From Bacteroidales bacterium (GTDB lineage Bacteria; Bacteroidota; Bacteroidia; Bacteroidales; Marinilabiliaceae), in the NCBI GenBank assembly GCA_900766825.1, contig CAAFWU010000056.1, positions 1 through 64,000 of the forward strand: a stretch of DNA of 64,000 nt, written 5' to 3'. Each line of letters starts with the position of its first letter. Within the stretch, counting starts at the first letter, position 1. Made by a program: the position numbers and the translations under genes. Positions 33,442 to 42,864 of the stretch are shown here, one piece after another. Below the pieces are notes generated by a model. It was not told the DNA's origin. It did not search any database and worked only from the letters and a program-made list of their open reading frames with translations.

Positions 33442-35046
33442 CTATTCTCTCCAAATCTCCTTAACATCCTCCACCATCCTAATCTTGCACCTATGTTTCT
33501 TATTTTCATGGTCATATGATATGCCCACAAGAATTGCCCCCTTGCCTGGGTGACGTTTTAGAGCGTGGGCATAGTTGCGTTGCAAAATTTGGTTGAGGGC
33601 CTCCTCAGGGTCACCATCTTTCTTGAGCTCTATTATGATGGCTTTCAGCCCACTTTGCAGAGGAATGAAGACCACGTCGGCATAGCCCGAGCCTGCTGTG
33701 AGTTCAGAGAAGACCATGTAATCCCTTTTTGCATAGAGGTAGGCCATTAGTATGGCACTCTGCATACTCGACTCGCGGTTGTAGGTCAGTGGACTGCAAA
33801 TAGACTCATGAGCATCGTCCAAAGCCTTGGCTAGGGCTTGCTCATCTCCTTCCTCAGTGGCCTCCATTAGTCGGTAGCTTGTGTTGCAAATCTCATATAT
33901 TGCGTTAAACTTATCCGATTTCCTCATCACGTCGAACCACTCTTGGCGAATTTCGGTGTTGGGAATTCGGCATCTCTTCGCTTCGTAGTCGTAGGCTAAG
34001 TAGCCGAGGTGGATAAGGTATGTGAAGACATCGTCCTTTGTTGTGAATTGTTTGACGTCGTTGGCGTAAGTGTCAATGTTCACTTTTATCTCCTTGCCTT
34101 CGAGCAGTTTAGTTATGTCCTCTTGTATGCCGTCGAGGTCTGCACTGATGTAGAAAGTTATGGCTTCGGCTTTACTCGTCTTAGTCCAATAGCCCTCGAA
34201 GATTCCGTCTGCTGCAGCTTGAGCAACAGAGTTAGGATTGTATATATGTCCCACCTTGGGGAAAATATACCCGTCGTACATCTCTCGACATCTCTCTTTA
34301 TCCATGTCAAAACGCTCGCAAAGGTCATTTACCTCCTCTTCTGTAAACCCAAAATATGGAGCTAACTGTTTGGGCGATAGCATGGTGAATTCCTTGAAGT
34401 TATTCAGTTTGCTCTGCACACTCTCTTTCAGAATTGGCAGGATGCCAGTGAGGTAGGCAAGACTGATGGCTTTTTTTATACTATCGTTTTTGAACAGGGC
34501 GTTGAGTAGTTCTATGTACTCATTTTTGGCTGTTGGGTGAACATCTGGGTCGCGAATCAAAACATCATATTCATCGATTAGGAAAACGAATTGCTCGTCG
34601 GTCTGCTGATGAATGCGAAATATGGTCTTGGCTATGGTCTCGTTCTCGGGAACCGCTACCTGTGGAAACGTTTCTCTGAGTTCGGCAACAACAGATGTGA
34701 CCAATTCATTGACGAAGTTGGCCTTATTTCTGCAGTCCCTATATTCGCCGTTGACGTCTATTTTTATGACATTCACTGAGTTAAGATACTTATCCCACTC
34801 CTCGTGCTTAGCAAGTTTCAGATTCTCAAAAAGAGCACGGCTATCGCATCCCTTTGAGTAATAGGCTGCGAGTAGGTTGGCCATCATTGTCTTGCCAAAC
34901 CTACGTGCACGACTCACGCAGACAAACATCTGGTTTGTGTTGTATAGCTTATTTAAGTAGCTAACAATTAGCGACTTGTCTACGTATATCTCCGAGTTTT
35001 TGTCCCTGCTAAACAGTTCATTTCCAGGGTTTACCAACCGTCCCAT
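33442..35046 (-). CDS. AAA-ATPase_like / PD-(D/E)XK nuclease-domain protein, copy 1
   Basis: A 534-residue protein of the AAA-ATPase_like plus PDDEXK_9 (DUF1703) family. VNPGNELFSRDKNSEIYVDK opens the ATPase region, with Walker A-like SRARRFGKTMM (~45-55) and Walker B-like FVFLIDEYDVLIRD (~153-166). LAYLTGILPILKESVQSKLN is a family hallmark. The C-terminal nuclease core is YADVVFIP followed by IIIELK (E473, K475) and RNYAHALKRHPGKGAILVG. The cellular role is not established. It differs more from the two other copies here than they do from each other. It stands alone with its own terminator. Confidence 0.88.
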   Translation of the reverse strand: MGRLVNPGNELFSRDKNSEIYVDKSLIVSYLNKLYNTNQMFVCVSRARRFGKTMMANLLAAYYSKGCDSRALFENLKLAKHEEWDKYLNSVNVIKIDVNGEYRDCRNKANFVNELVTSVVAELRETFPQVAVPENETIAKTIFRIHQQTDEQFVFLIDEYDVLIRDPDVHPTAKNEYIELLNALFKNDSIKKAISLAYLTGILPILKESVQSKLNNFKEFTMLSPKQLAPYFGFTEEEVNDLCERFDMDKERCREMYDGYIFPKVGHIYNPNSVAQAAADGIFEGYWTKTSKAEAITFYISADLDGIQEDITKLLEGKEIKVNIDTYANDVKQFTTKDDVFTYLIHLGYLAYDYEAKRCRIPNTEIRQEWFDVMRKSDKFNAIYEICNTSYRLMEATEEGDEQALAKALDDAHESICSPLTYNRESSMQSAILMAYLYAKRDYMVFSELTAGSGYADVVFIPLQSGLKAIIIELKKDGDPEEALNQILQRNYAHALKRHPGKGAILVGISYDHENKKHRCKIRMVEDVKEIWRE

Positions 35047-35180
35047 AATCTAATTCTTTGAAGCAGACCTAAAAATAACAAATTATTTATACTCGTCCCC
35101 AATTTTATTTTCGGTTCCCTTCTTTTGTTTAAAGTACTACTGATATCCTATGCTGTAGTTATATTTTTGTGTCAACAAAG

Positions 35181-36839
35181 TCATTTAGCTGCCAGCCCAA
35201 ACTTCTCTTTGTAGTTCTCCATCCTCTCAATCAAGCACCTATGATGCTTACTCTCAGCATTATAAGCAATGCCCACCAGTACAGCCTCACGCCCTGGGTG
35301 ATAGCGGAAAGCATGAGCATAGTTGCGGCTCTTAATCTGCTCAATGGCAGTGGTGGGCTCCCCATCCCTCTTGAGCTCTATGATTATGACAGGTCTCTGT
35401 GGTACAGTGGGCACCAGCACAACATCGGCGAACCCATAGCCTGTAGGCAGCTCCGAGAAAACCAAGTAGTCTTTTCGTGCATAAAAGTAAGCCATAAGTA
35501 TTGCGCTTTGCAATGATGACTCTCGGTTGTAGGTGAGAGGGTTAGAAATATCGGCATGGGAGTCGTCGAGTGCCTGCGCAACAACCTCTGCGTCTCCGTT
35601 TTCAGTGGCTTCAATCAATTTTCGGCCATTCTCCAGCATCCGCTGAATAGGTTCAAAACCTTTGGCAATGGACATAATGTTCAGCCAAGCACATTTTATT
35701 TCTCCATTGGGAATGTGGCATGTTTGTTTAATGGGGTCGTAGGCCAAATAGCCAAGGTGGATAAGATAGGTGAAAATCTCGTCCTTAGTAGCAAAATGCT
35801 CTACATTGTTATTGTAGCGCAAAACGTTCACCTCAATGTCCTTTTCTCCCTTCAATAATGCCTTTATATCATCCTGAATTCCAGCAATATTGGCATCTAT
35901 GTAGAGCGTTATGGCTTCGAGAGCACTTGTGCTTGTCCAATAATTACTGAAATCATCCGACTCTGCAGCTTGAACAACCGAATAGGGGTTAAAGATGTGA
36001 TAGACAGGTTCGTCATCGTCATCGGGCAGGCTCAGCTCATTTTTGCTCTTTTTGAAGCTATAGCCATCGTACATGAGTCTGCACATCTCAAAATCTACAT
36101 CATGTTCCTCACAAATATCTTTTACCTCTTTGGCTGTCAGTCCAAAATACCGAGCAAAAGGACCTGGCTTAAGCATTGTGTACTCAGTGAAATTGTTCAG
36201 TTTGCTCTGAACCGTTTCTCGCAAAATGGGCAATATGCCTGTGAGGTAGGCAAGGCTGATGGCCCTTTGAATCTCGTTACTCTTAAATATTGAGTTCAGA
36301 AAATCTATATACTCTTTACAAAGTGATTCTGCAACACTTTTATCGCGAATCAGAACATCGTATTCGTCAATAATAATAACAAATTTCTCTCCTAATTCTT
36401 TGTGAATTATTGATATAGCATCTGCAATAACTGCGTTGGCTGGTATTTTTATAGATGGAAACTGCTCTCGTAATTCATTTACAACGTTTACTTGTAGTAT
36501 GTCAATTACTTGGCTTTTATCTTTAGTTCTGCTATAGAAACTCTGTAAATCTATTTGAATAACATTGACGGCGTTCAGATACTTATCCCACCCCTCTTGC
36601 TTGCTGAGTTTCAACTTATCAAAGAGTTCGCGGCTATCGCAATCCTTAGAGTAATAGGCCGACATGAGGTTCGTCATCATTGTTTTTCCAAAACGACGAG
36701 CACGGCTCATGCAGACAAATTTGCGATTCTTGTTTAGTAGCTTGTTCAACTCTATGATCATTAGCGATTTATCTACATAGAGTTCCGATTCGATATCACA
36801 ACTTAATATGTCGTTCCCTGGATTTACGTATATGCCCAT
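35181..36839 (-). CDS. AAA-ATPase_like / PD-(D/E)XK nuclease-domain protein, copy 2
   Basis: A 552-residue paralogue of the neighbouring gene. Walker A-like RARRFGKTM lies at 46-54 (Lys52), Walker B VIIIDEYDV at 154-162 (Asp158, Glu159), and the nuclease triad D472, E488, K490 (FADVVLVP, IIIELKRDG). All residues appear intact. It is the same length as copy 3 at 55843-57501, and the two align without gaps over long stretches such as NVIQIDLQS and TYLIHLGYLAYDP. The gap to copy 1 is 134 bp, A+T-rich and without a gene. The spacer upstream to RNase HI also lacks genes. Confidence 0.88.
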   Translation of the reverse strand: MGIYVNPGNDILSCDIESELYVDKSLMIIELNKLLNKNRKFVCMSRARRFGKTMMTNLMSAYYSKDCDSRELFDKLKLSKQEGWDKYLNAVNVIQIDLQSFYSRTKDKSQVIDILQVNVVNELREQFPSIKIPANAVIADAISIIHKELGEKFVIIIDEYDVLIRDKSVAESLCKEYIDFLNSIFKSNEIQRAISLAYLTGILPILRETVQSKLNNFTEYTMLKPGPFARYFGLTAKEVKDICEEHDVDFEMCRLMYDGYSFKKSKNELSLPDDDDEPVYHIFNPYSVVQAAESDDFSNYWTSTSALEAITLYIDANIAGIQDDIKALLKGEKDIEVNVLRYNNNVEHFATKDEIFTYLIHLGYLAYDPIKQTCHIPNGEIKCAWLNIMSIAKGFEPIQRMLENGRKLIEATENGDAEVVAQALDDSHADISNPLTYNRESSLQSAILMAYFYARKDYLVFSELPTGYGFADVVLVPTVPQRPVIIIELKRDGEPTTAIEQIKSRNYAHAFRYHPGREAVLVGIAYNAESKHHRCLIERMENYKEKFGLAAK

Positions 36840-36869
36840 AATTTATCTTCTTTAGATATATAAATTTCC

Positions 36870-36899
36870 GAAACCGATTTAAATATAGCAAAAGTTTTT
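36870..36899 (-). promoter_or_regulatory. Conserved leader/promoter element of AAA/PD-(D/E)XK copy 2
   Basis: A 30-bp block starting GAAACCGATTTAAATATA and ending CAAAAGTTTT (plus strand) lies 31 nt upstream of the start codon. Almost the same block occurs at 57532-57561, also exactly 31 nt from the start of copy 3. On the minus strand it contains AACTTTTG, one base from TAnnTTTG, so it probably includes the promoter. Confidence 0.65.
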
Positions 36900-37084
36900 A
36901 ATTGACAACATATACATTGTCCTATATACATTGCCTTCTTCCGCTATCAACGCCCCCCTTATGGGTAAGTTAGGATTACATGCTGACGTTTCGTTAGTGG
37001 TCATTGCCTCATATATACCCTTACGCCCTTTGGTTAATGCAAATACTTAAGGTTATTTGTCGGGTTAAAACTTAGGCACTACTG

Positions 37085-37115
37085 TTGGCATAGAGTCTTA
37101 AAAACTCTATATTTG
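37085..37115 (+). promoter_or_regulatory. Promoter of the RNase HI gene with inverted repeat in spacer
   Basis: TTG (37085-37087), 20 bp, TATATTTG (37108-37115) matches the Bacteroidota consensus exactly. Inside the spacer ATAGAGT (37090-37096) and ACTCTAT (37104-37110) form a 7-bp inverted repeat, a possible operator. The transcript would start within a few bases of the ATG at 37125. Confidence 0.68.
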
Positions 37116-37124
37116 TTCTCACCT

Positions 37125-37742
37125 ATGGCAAAAAAGTTCTACGTAGTATGGACTGGTCGCCAACCTGGCGTCTATTCCGATTGGGCCTCGGCTGAGGCTC
37201 AGATAAAAGGTTTCGAGGGTGCTCGTTTCAAGGGCTTCGCATCGCAAGCCGAGGCCGAAGAAGCCTACGCTCACAAGCCCAAGCCTCTGCCCGCCTACCT
37301 AACCAAACCAGCCATAAAACCCGAGGTTCCAGCCGAAAAATTGGCTCTGGCCGTGGCCGTCGATGCCGCTTGCTCGGGCAACCCTGGAGTCATGGAATAC
37401 CGTGGCGTGCAACTGTGGGACGGTCAGCAGTTCTTTTTGCATAAGTTCCCTTTGGGCACCAACAACATTGGTGAGTTCCTTGCCATTGTGGAGGCTCTGG
37501 CCCGACTAAAGAATGTAGGACGTGAAGACATCACAATCTATTCCGACTCCATGACTGCCATCAGTTGGGTGCGACAAAAAAAGTGTCGTACCAAGTTGTT
37601 GCTCACCCCACGCACCAACGAACTCTTCCTCTTGGTTCAGCGTGCCGAAAATTGGCTCAAAGAGAATACGTTCGCAAACACCATTATCAAATGGCCAACC
37701 GATCAGTGGGGTGAAATCCCAGCCGACTTCGGTCGCAAATAA
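37125..37742 (+). CDS. rnhA: Ribonuclease HI with N-terminal viroplasmin (Cauli_VI-like) domain
   Basis: I start at ATG 37125 (205 residues). The TTG at 37113 that extends the frame lies inside the -7 promoter box. The N-terminal ~45 residues (FYVVWTGRQPGVYSDWAS, FKGFASQAEAEEAY) form the RNA/DNA-hybrid-binding domain found in eukaryotic-type RNase H. The RNase H fold has the catalytic acids in AVAVDAACSGNPG (Asp), NNIGEFLAIVEAL (Glu), IYSDSMTAISW (Asp) and ADFGRK (last Asp). It degrades RNA in RNA-DNA hybrids in the cytosol. A long TPR gene starts 52 bp downstream. Confidence 0.9.
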   Translation: MAKKFYVVWTGRQPGVYSDWASAEAQIKGFEGARFKGFASQAEAEEAYAHKPKPLPAYLTKPAIKPEVPAEKLALAVAVDAACSGNPGVMEYRGVQLWDGQQFFLHKFPLGTNNIGEFLAIVEALARLKNVGREDITIYSDSMTAISWVRQKKCRTKLLLTPRTNELFLLVQRAENWLKENTFANTIIKWPTDQWGEIPADFGRK

Positions 37743-37794
37743 CCTACTCAATCCTCTTTCTATCAATAATTTCTCAAGGCAAAACTTTATTATT

Positions 37795-40308
37795 ATGGGT
37801 TTTATTTCTGATTATAATTTCTACGAAGAAAAAGACCATGTGCAGGATATGCACACCATAGTGGCTACCTCGCGTTTTAGCAAGGCTCTTTTATTATTAG
37901 ACGATCTGGTATCGAGCCGCGGAGGCAGCCGTGAGGTAAGAGCCCTTATATCCGAGGCAGAAATTGATTTAGACCGTATTACTCAACTTATTGTAAAAGA
38001 TAATTCCGACATCGATGCCCCCACAGAGTATTGTAACATCAAAAACAAACTCCACGATATAACCGAACTTGTACGGTCTGCCTTTGTTCACGAACATGAT
38101 TCAAAATTTGAGCGAGACTTAGTCAAAGGCCTCAAAAACAATAGCAAATTTAATAGGGAATTAGATCAATATCTCAATGAACTCAAGATTGCAAAGGAGC
38201 CAGACGCGGAGCAAAATCTCAACGACCGTCTTTCTGATCTTTGCAACACTTGCATCAACTTCTGGTTCAACGATAAGAATGCCCAAAGAATTTTTAGTGA
38301 GCTAATTAATGCCGACAGCGTGCCCGACCGCAGCCGTGCCATGGTTCTTAGTGCCTTGTGCCGCAACGCCATGGTCCGACATAACTATCATATCACGCAG
38401 CAGGTCATTGCTTCGCTCTGCAACATGGTCCGCAAAAACTCATTCCCCGAACTCACTTACCCACGCCTTGTCGTTACTCTGGTGGCCGATATGCTCTCGC
38501 ACCCCATTCGTTGGCAGCAAAACATTTTCCTTATGGCGGAGTTCAAAAGTTTGCTTCATGAGTGCGAGGTGGCACACGATCTTGACAAGAACAACGATCT
38601 GCTCTATCATATCAAGATGTGCATTGGCATGTTCTGCCAATCTCTTTTGGTGGGCAAAATAGAAGATTTTCTCACCAAAGACATGAGCCGCTTCTTAAGT
38701 AAGATGGTTTCTGTGGTCAAAAATCACATAGCCAAACAACCCAATTCTAATACGGTGGTTGTGGAGGACCCTGCCGAAATATTTGGCTCAATGCATACCA
38801 TGGATGACTTCATCGGTCGACTAACCAACTGGGTGGAGACAGGTGCCGATTGTGCCGTTGTCAAAAGAGGCAGGACACCCAAAATGGCTCGTTTCGAGAA
38901 GATCCTCTTCAACTGGTTGCGACCCTTTACTGCTGAAGATGAGTGGATTGCGCCACTCTACAATAAGTTCGACCACGATAAGTTGGACGCCATAGTCAAG
39001 GCTCTTTGCGAGGATAAGAAGTTATGCGATTCCGACAAGTTCATCCTGCTGCTTCGTCTCGAGTCCGATGACGATCTCGATCGCTTGGGCACCACCCTAA
39101 GAACCCAAGAATTCAGTGGCACCCTAACTCAAAAATTGTCTGGCATTAGCATGATGCTCGGCGTGACGCCCGAAGAACCCGATGCTCCCAAACACTCATC
39201 CAACGAGGAACCTTATAAAGTGGCAAACCAACCTGCGTCCATAATCAAAATGCGCCACTTTGTTCAAGACCTCTATAGAGCCGCTCGCATCTGTGCCGAA
39301 TCCTTCGGACCCGCCCTTGCATTCACCGACCCTCTCGAAGTCATTGATAACGAGCCATTCAACGTGGTCTTCGACAACGATGCCGAACTCGACGAACTCG
39401 GCAGCTTCTTCTTTAAAGAGGGTTTGAACCAGCAAGCCCTCAACCTATACGAGCATCTGGTGAAACGTAGCAAGCGAACCAATGTCAAATACCTCTGCAA
39501 ACTGGCCCTCTGTCAGTTCAATATGTTGCAATTCGCCGACTCGGTAGAGAACCTGAAACAAGCTGAACTTATTGACGATAACGACCCTTGGATAAAAAAT
39601 ATGCTGGCCCGATGCCAGATGAATCTCAATAACTTTCAGTCCGTTCTCTACAATTTGGAGATGCTTGAGCGCAAGCGCCCTCTCAATCGCAAGCAAAATT
39701 TGTGGCGTGCGCGCAGCCACTTCCAGTTGGGCAATTTCGAGCAGGCAGCAGCCATCCTCAAGCCCATGACCGAGGGCAATATCACCGATGGAGACCACCC
39801 CGATTGGGAGGCCATAGTCTACTACGCCCAAGTGCTTCAGGCCATGGGGCAGAGCGAACAAGCAGCCCAATTGGCCCTAAAGGTAGATGACGACGGCGGC
39901 ATTTCCCAATATACTGCCATCGCCCTCAGCGAAGTCCTCTTTGCCACAGGCTGCCATATCGAGGCCTGTAACATCACTCATCGTCTGATCGAAGAAGTTG
40001 GCGCCGACGATCTCCGTCGTGTCATATATCACGAAGCCCAGACCCTCAAGTTCCTCAACGTCAGCCCCGAAACTCTCTATTTGGCCATCGATGCCATAGA
40101 ATATCAAGTTCATCTGTCCGATGAAGCTGAAGAAGGAAAATATCATGATGAGCTCGACCACATGACCCGCACTGCCTTCGGCTCTGGCTCCGATGATGAT
40201 GGCGACTTCTATGATGACCCAGATGACTTAGCAGATCCCGAAGACACTGACGAGCCCGACGAAGACGAAGATATGCCCATCCGCAAATCAAAACGTGGTA
40301 AGAAATAG
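37795..40308 (+). CDS. Large TPR-repeat protein with acidic C-terminal tail
   Basis: The conserved reading begins at ATG 37795 (837 residues), not at the upstream start within RNase HI. The protein has no signal peptide or membrane span. The N-terminal ~500 residues are helical and unfamiliar. From about residue 540, TPR-like pairs appear (QQALNLYEHLVKRSKRTNV, FADSVENLKQAELIDDNDPW, GNFEQAAAILKP, GQSEQAAQLALKV). The end is a long Asp/Glu tract (GSDDDGDFYDDPDDLADPED) capped by a basic RKSKRGKK. It should be a cytosolic scaffold protein. It lies between RNase HI and the HD phosphohydrolase with gaps of 52 and 22 bp. Confidence 0.78.
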   Translation: MGFISDYNFYEEKDHVQDMHTIVATSRFSKALLLLDDLVSSRGGSREVRALISEAEIDLDRITQLIVKDNSDIDAPTEYCNIKNKLHDITELVRSAFVHEHDSKFERDLVKGLKNNSKFNRELDQYLNELKIAKEPDAEQNLNDRLSDLCNTCINFWFNDKNAQRIFSELINADSVPDRSRAMVLSALCRNAMVRHNYHITQQVIASLCNMVRKNSFPELTYPRLVVTLVADMLSHPIRWQQNIFLMAEFKSLLHECEVAHDLDKNNDLLYHIKMCIGMFCQSLLVGKIEDFLTKDMSRFLSKMVSVVKNHIAKQPNSNTVVVEDPAEIFGSMHTMDDFIGRLTNWVETGADCAVVKRGRTPKMARFEKILFNWLRPFTAEDEWIAPLYNKFDHDKLDAIVKALCEDKKLCDSDKFILLLRLESDDDLDRLGTTLRTQEFSGTLTQKLSGISMMLGVTPEEPDAPKHSSNEEPYKVANQPASIIKMRHFVQDLYRAARICAESFGPALAFTDPLEVIDNEPFNVVFDNDAELDELGSFFFKEGLNQQALNLYEHLVKRSKRTNVKYLCKLALCQFNMLQFADSVENLKQAELIDDNDPWIKNMLARCQMNLNNFQSVLYNLEMLERKRPLNRKQNLWRARSHFQLGNFEQAAAILKPMTEGNITDGDHPDWEAIVYYAQVLQAMGQSEQAAQLALKVDDDGGISQYTAIALSEVLFATGCHIEACNITHRLIEEVGADDLRRVIYHEAQTLKFLNVSPETLYLAIDAIEYQVHLSDEAEEGKYHDELDHMTRTAFGSGSDDDGDFYDDPDDLADPEDTDEPDEDEDMPIRKSKRGKK

Positions 40309-40330
40309 AGTGCGGGGAGGCCAGACTAAC

Positions 40331-41608
40331 GTGAGAAACAAGATAATCAACGACCCCGTTCATGGTTTCATAACCATTCAGGACGATGTTCTGCTACAGC
40401 TTCTGGACCACCCTTGGCTGCAGAGGCTCAGGCGCATACGCCAGTTGGGCATGACCAATCTGGTCTACCCAGGAGCTCAGCATACCCGACTTCAGCATGC
40501 CATAGGAGCCATGCACCTTATGCAAATGGCTTTGGAAACTCTGCAACAGAAGGGTGTTTTTGTGCTGCCTTCTGAGCAACAAGCGGTCATGGCGGCCATG
40601 ATGCTCCACGATGCTGGCCACGGTCCCTTCTCTCATGCCCTCGAGAAACTCATTGTCGATGCCGACCACGAGGACATATCGCGCCTTGTCATGCAGAAGC
40701 TCAACGAACAGATGAACGGGGCTCTCTCAGCGTGCATCGACATGTTCAATGGCAAGTGCCGACCCTTTCTGCATCAACTCATTTCCAGTCAGTTAGATAC
40801 CGACCGACTCGACTATCTCCGACGCGATAGTTTCTTCACTGGCGTGGTGGAGGGAGCCGTGGGTGCCGAGCGCCTCATTAAGATGCTCGACGTCACCCCA
40901 AACGAACATTTGGCTGTGGAGGCAAAAGGCATCTTCTCTATCGAGGACTTTCTGGTAGCCCGACGCCTCATGTACTGGCAGGTCTATCTGCACAAAACCG
41001 TGGTGGCGGCCGAGAAGATGCTCCGTCTGGCCATAAACCGAGCCCGCGAACTCACACAGCAAGGTCAGATGCCCAGCACCGCACCCACCCTTGCCTACTT
41101 CCTTAAGAACAAAGTGGACCTTGCCGAGCTAACACAAAACCCCGAGGCCTTTGGGCGTTTTATGGATTTGGACGACGACGACGTCACCACATCGCTCAAA
41201 GAGTGGCAGCACAGCCCCGACGTTCTGCTCTCGCTGGTCGCCCATGGCATTGTCAATCGACGCCTCTTCCGCATCGAACTCAGTCGCGAACCCTTCGATC
41301 CTGAGATTATTGAAGCCAAACGGCTGCAAGTGACCGAACTGCTAAACATCCCACCACAACAAGCCGAGCAGATGGTAATCACAGGTCAAATATCCAGCAA
41401 AACCTACACCATTGGTGTGGACCGCATAAACATCATCAGCACCCACAAAGAGGTGGGGCGAGGCGTGGCAGGCGGCACCAATGTGCAGATTAGGGTAAGA
41501 GACATCTCCGAGGCCTCGGACATGATGAGGTTGGAAACCCTTGGCAATACCGACCGACGTCACTACCTCTGCTACCCACGTTTGGACCCATCGGCCAAGC
41601 GAACATAA
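40331..41608 (+). CDS. HD-domain phosphohydrolase (SAMHD1/YdhJ-like)
   Basis: A 425-residue protein from the GTG at 40331; earlier in-frame GTGs at 40295 and 40310 would overlap the TPR gene. IINDPVHGFITIQ is the usual opening of this family. The HD metal motif is MMLHDAGHGPFSHALE, with the first His in RLQHAIGAMHLM and the last Asp in LDTDRLDYLRRDS. Relatives hydrolyse nucleotides (dNTPases). It precedes lpxD in Bacteroidales, and this order is kept here with a 208-bp gap. Confidence 0.88.
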   Translation: MRNKIINDPVHGFITIQDDVLLQLLDHPWLQRLRRIRQLGMTNLVYPGAQHTRLQHAIGAMHLMQMALETLQQKGVFVLPSEQQAVMAAMMLHDAGHGPFSHALEKLIVDADHEDISRLVMQKLNEQMNGALSACIDMFNGKCRPFLHQLISSQLDTDRLDYLRRDSFFTGVVEGAVGAERLIKMLDVTPNEHLAVEAKGIFSIEDFLVARRLMYWQVYLHKTVVAAEKMLRLAINRARELTQQGQMPSTAPTLAYFLKNKVDLAELTQNPEAFGRFMDLDDDDVTTSLKEWQHSPDVLLSLVAHGIVNRRLFRIELSREPFDPEIIEAKRLQVTELLNIPPQQAEQMVITGQISSKTYTIGVDRINIISTHKEVGRGVAGGTNVQIRVRDISEASDMMRLETLGNTDRRHYLCYPRLDPSAKRT

Positions 41609-41674
41609 CAAAGACACATTGGTTTGCAACGTCACGTATTCTTCCCCTAACTGTCGGAAAGAGAGCCCCAAGGG

Positions 41675-41748
41675 TGGGTAACATTACCCATTTTAGGGGT
41701 GGGTAGTGGGCAAATCCTTTCGCAAATGAGATTTATTGCTTAGCTTTG
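41675..41748 (+). promoter_or_regulatory. Palindrome and candidate promoter upstream of lpxD
   Basis: TGGGTAACATTACCCA (41675-41690) has 7-bp arms around CA and may be the terminator of the HD gene or an operator. TAGCTTTG at 41741-41748 matches the TAnnTTTG -7 consensus, but no TTG is found at the proper distance. Transcription would start near 41755, 60 nt before lpxD. Confidence 0.4.
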
Positions 41749-41816
41749 CTTAATTAAAATGATGTTACATTTATTGAGCAGCATTTAGCACAGAACATAA
41801 AGCAGAACATAAAGCT

Positions 41817-42851
41817 ATGGAGTTTACAGCAGAACAGATTGCCACATTTCTGCAAGGTGTGGTGGTTGGCGACCCACAAGTTAAGGTGTCCGACGTCTCG
41901 AAAATTGAAGAGGGACGACCTGGCACTCTCACCTTCTTTTCTAACGAGAAATATGAGCACTTCGTCTACTCCACCCAAGCGTCCATAGTTCTGGTAGATA
42001 AAACCTTCGAGCCCAAACATGAGGTTAAAGCCACCATGATAAAGGTGGAAAACGCCCGTGAGGCTCTGGGTCAACTCCTCGCTCTCTACGAGCAGATGCA
42101 GCCCCAAAAGGTTGGCATAGAGCAACCATCTTTTATTAGCGACAAGGCTCAGGTGGGCTCCGATCCCTATATTGGTGCCTTTGCCTACGTGGCCGACGGT
42201 GCCAAATTGGGCAACAACGTCAAAATTTACCCCAACGCCTACATTGGCGAAGGCGTTACCATTGGCGACAACACCACCATCTACGCAGGTGTTAAAATTT
42301 ACAAAGGGTGCCGCATTGGCAATAGGTGCGTAATCCACGCTGGCGCCGTCATTGGTGCCGACGGCTTTGGATTTGCCCCCGACCACAATGGCGTATATCA
42401 CAAGATTCCCCAAATTGGCATCGTAATCATCGAAGACGATGTAGAAATTGGTGCCAACACCTGCATCGACCGTGCCACCATGGGCGCCACCGTCATAGGT
42501 CACGGCACCAAGTTAGACGACCTTATCATGATTGGTCACAACGTGACCATGGGTAACGACAACGTCATGGCATCGCAAAGCGGCATTGCTGGCTCCACCA
42601 AGGTGGGCTCCAACTGCGTCTTCGCTGGTCAGGTGGGCATTGCAGGTCACATTACCATTGCCGACAGAACCACCATTGCTGCCCAGAGCGGCATCCCCAG
42701 CTCGGTTAAGAAACCTGGGCAGACGCTCTTTGGCGCACCAGCTTTCGACTACATGAAATACTCGAAGTCCTACGTATGCTTCAAGCAGTTGCCCGAGATT
42801 AAAAACGCTGTGGACATGCTGCTCAAAGAGCGTGACGAGAAGAATAAATAA
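41817..42851 (+). CDS. lpxD: UDP-3-O-(3-hydroxyacyl)glucosamine N-acyltransferase
   Basis: A 344-residue left-handed beta-helix acyltransferase of lipid A synthesis. The N-terminal uridine-binding domain (MEFTAEQIATFLQG, GTLTFFSNEKYEHFVY) is followed by hexapeptide rungs (IGAFAYVADGAKLGNNVKIY), GADGFGFAPDHNGVYHKIP, and DRATMGATVIGHGTKLDD with catalytic-His-containing IGHNVTMG. It N-acylates UDP-3-acyl-GlcN after LpxC action. lpxC starts 13 bp after its stop. Confidence 0.95.
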   Translation: MEFTAEQIATFLQGVVVGDPQVKVSDVSKIEEGRPGTLTFFSNEKYEHFVYSTQASIVLVDKTFEPKHEVKATMIKVENAREALGQLLALYEQMQPQKVGIEQPSFISDKAQVGSDPYIGAFAYVADGAKLGNNVKIYPNAYIGEGVTIGDNTTIYAGVKIYKGCRIGNRCVIHAGAVIGADGFGFAPDHNGVYHKIPQIGIVIIEDDVEIGANTCIDRATMGATVIGHGTKLDDLIMIGHNVTMGNDNVMASQSGIAGSTKVGSNCVFAGQVGIAGHITIADRTTIAAQSGIPSSVKKPGQTLFGAPAFDYMKYSKSYVCFKQLPEIKNAVDMLLKERDEKNK

Positions 42852-42864
42852 CCATCTCCCCCTC

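Noticed and set aside
37642..37794. Upstream start of the TPR protein
   Set aside because: These codons overlap the end of RNase HI in another frame; the ATG at 37795 follows a normal intergenic gap.
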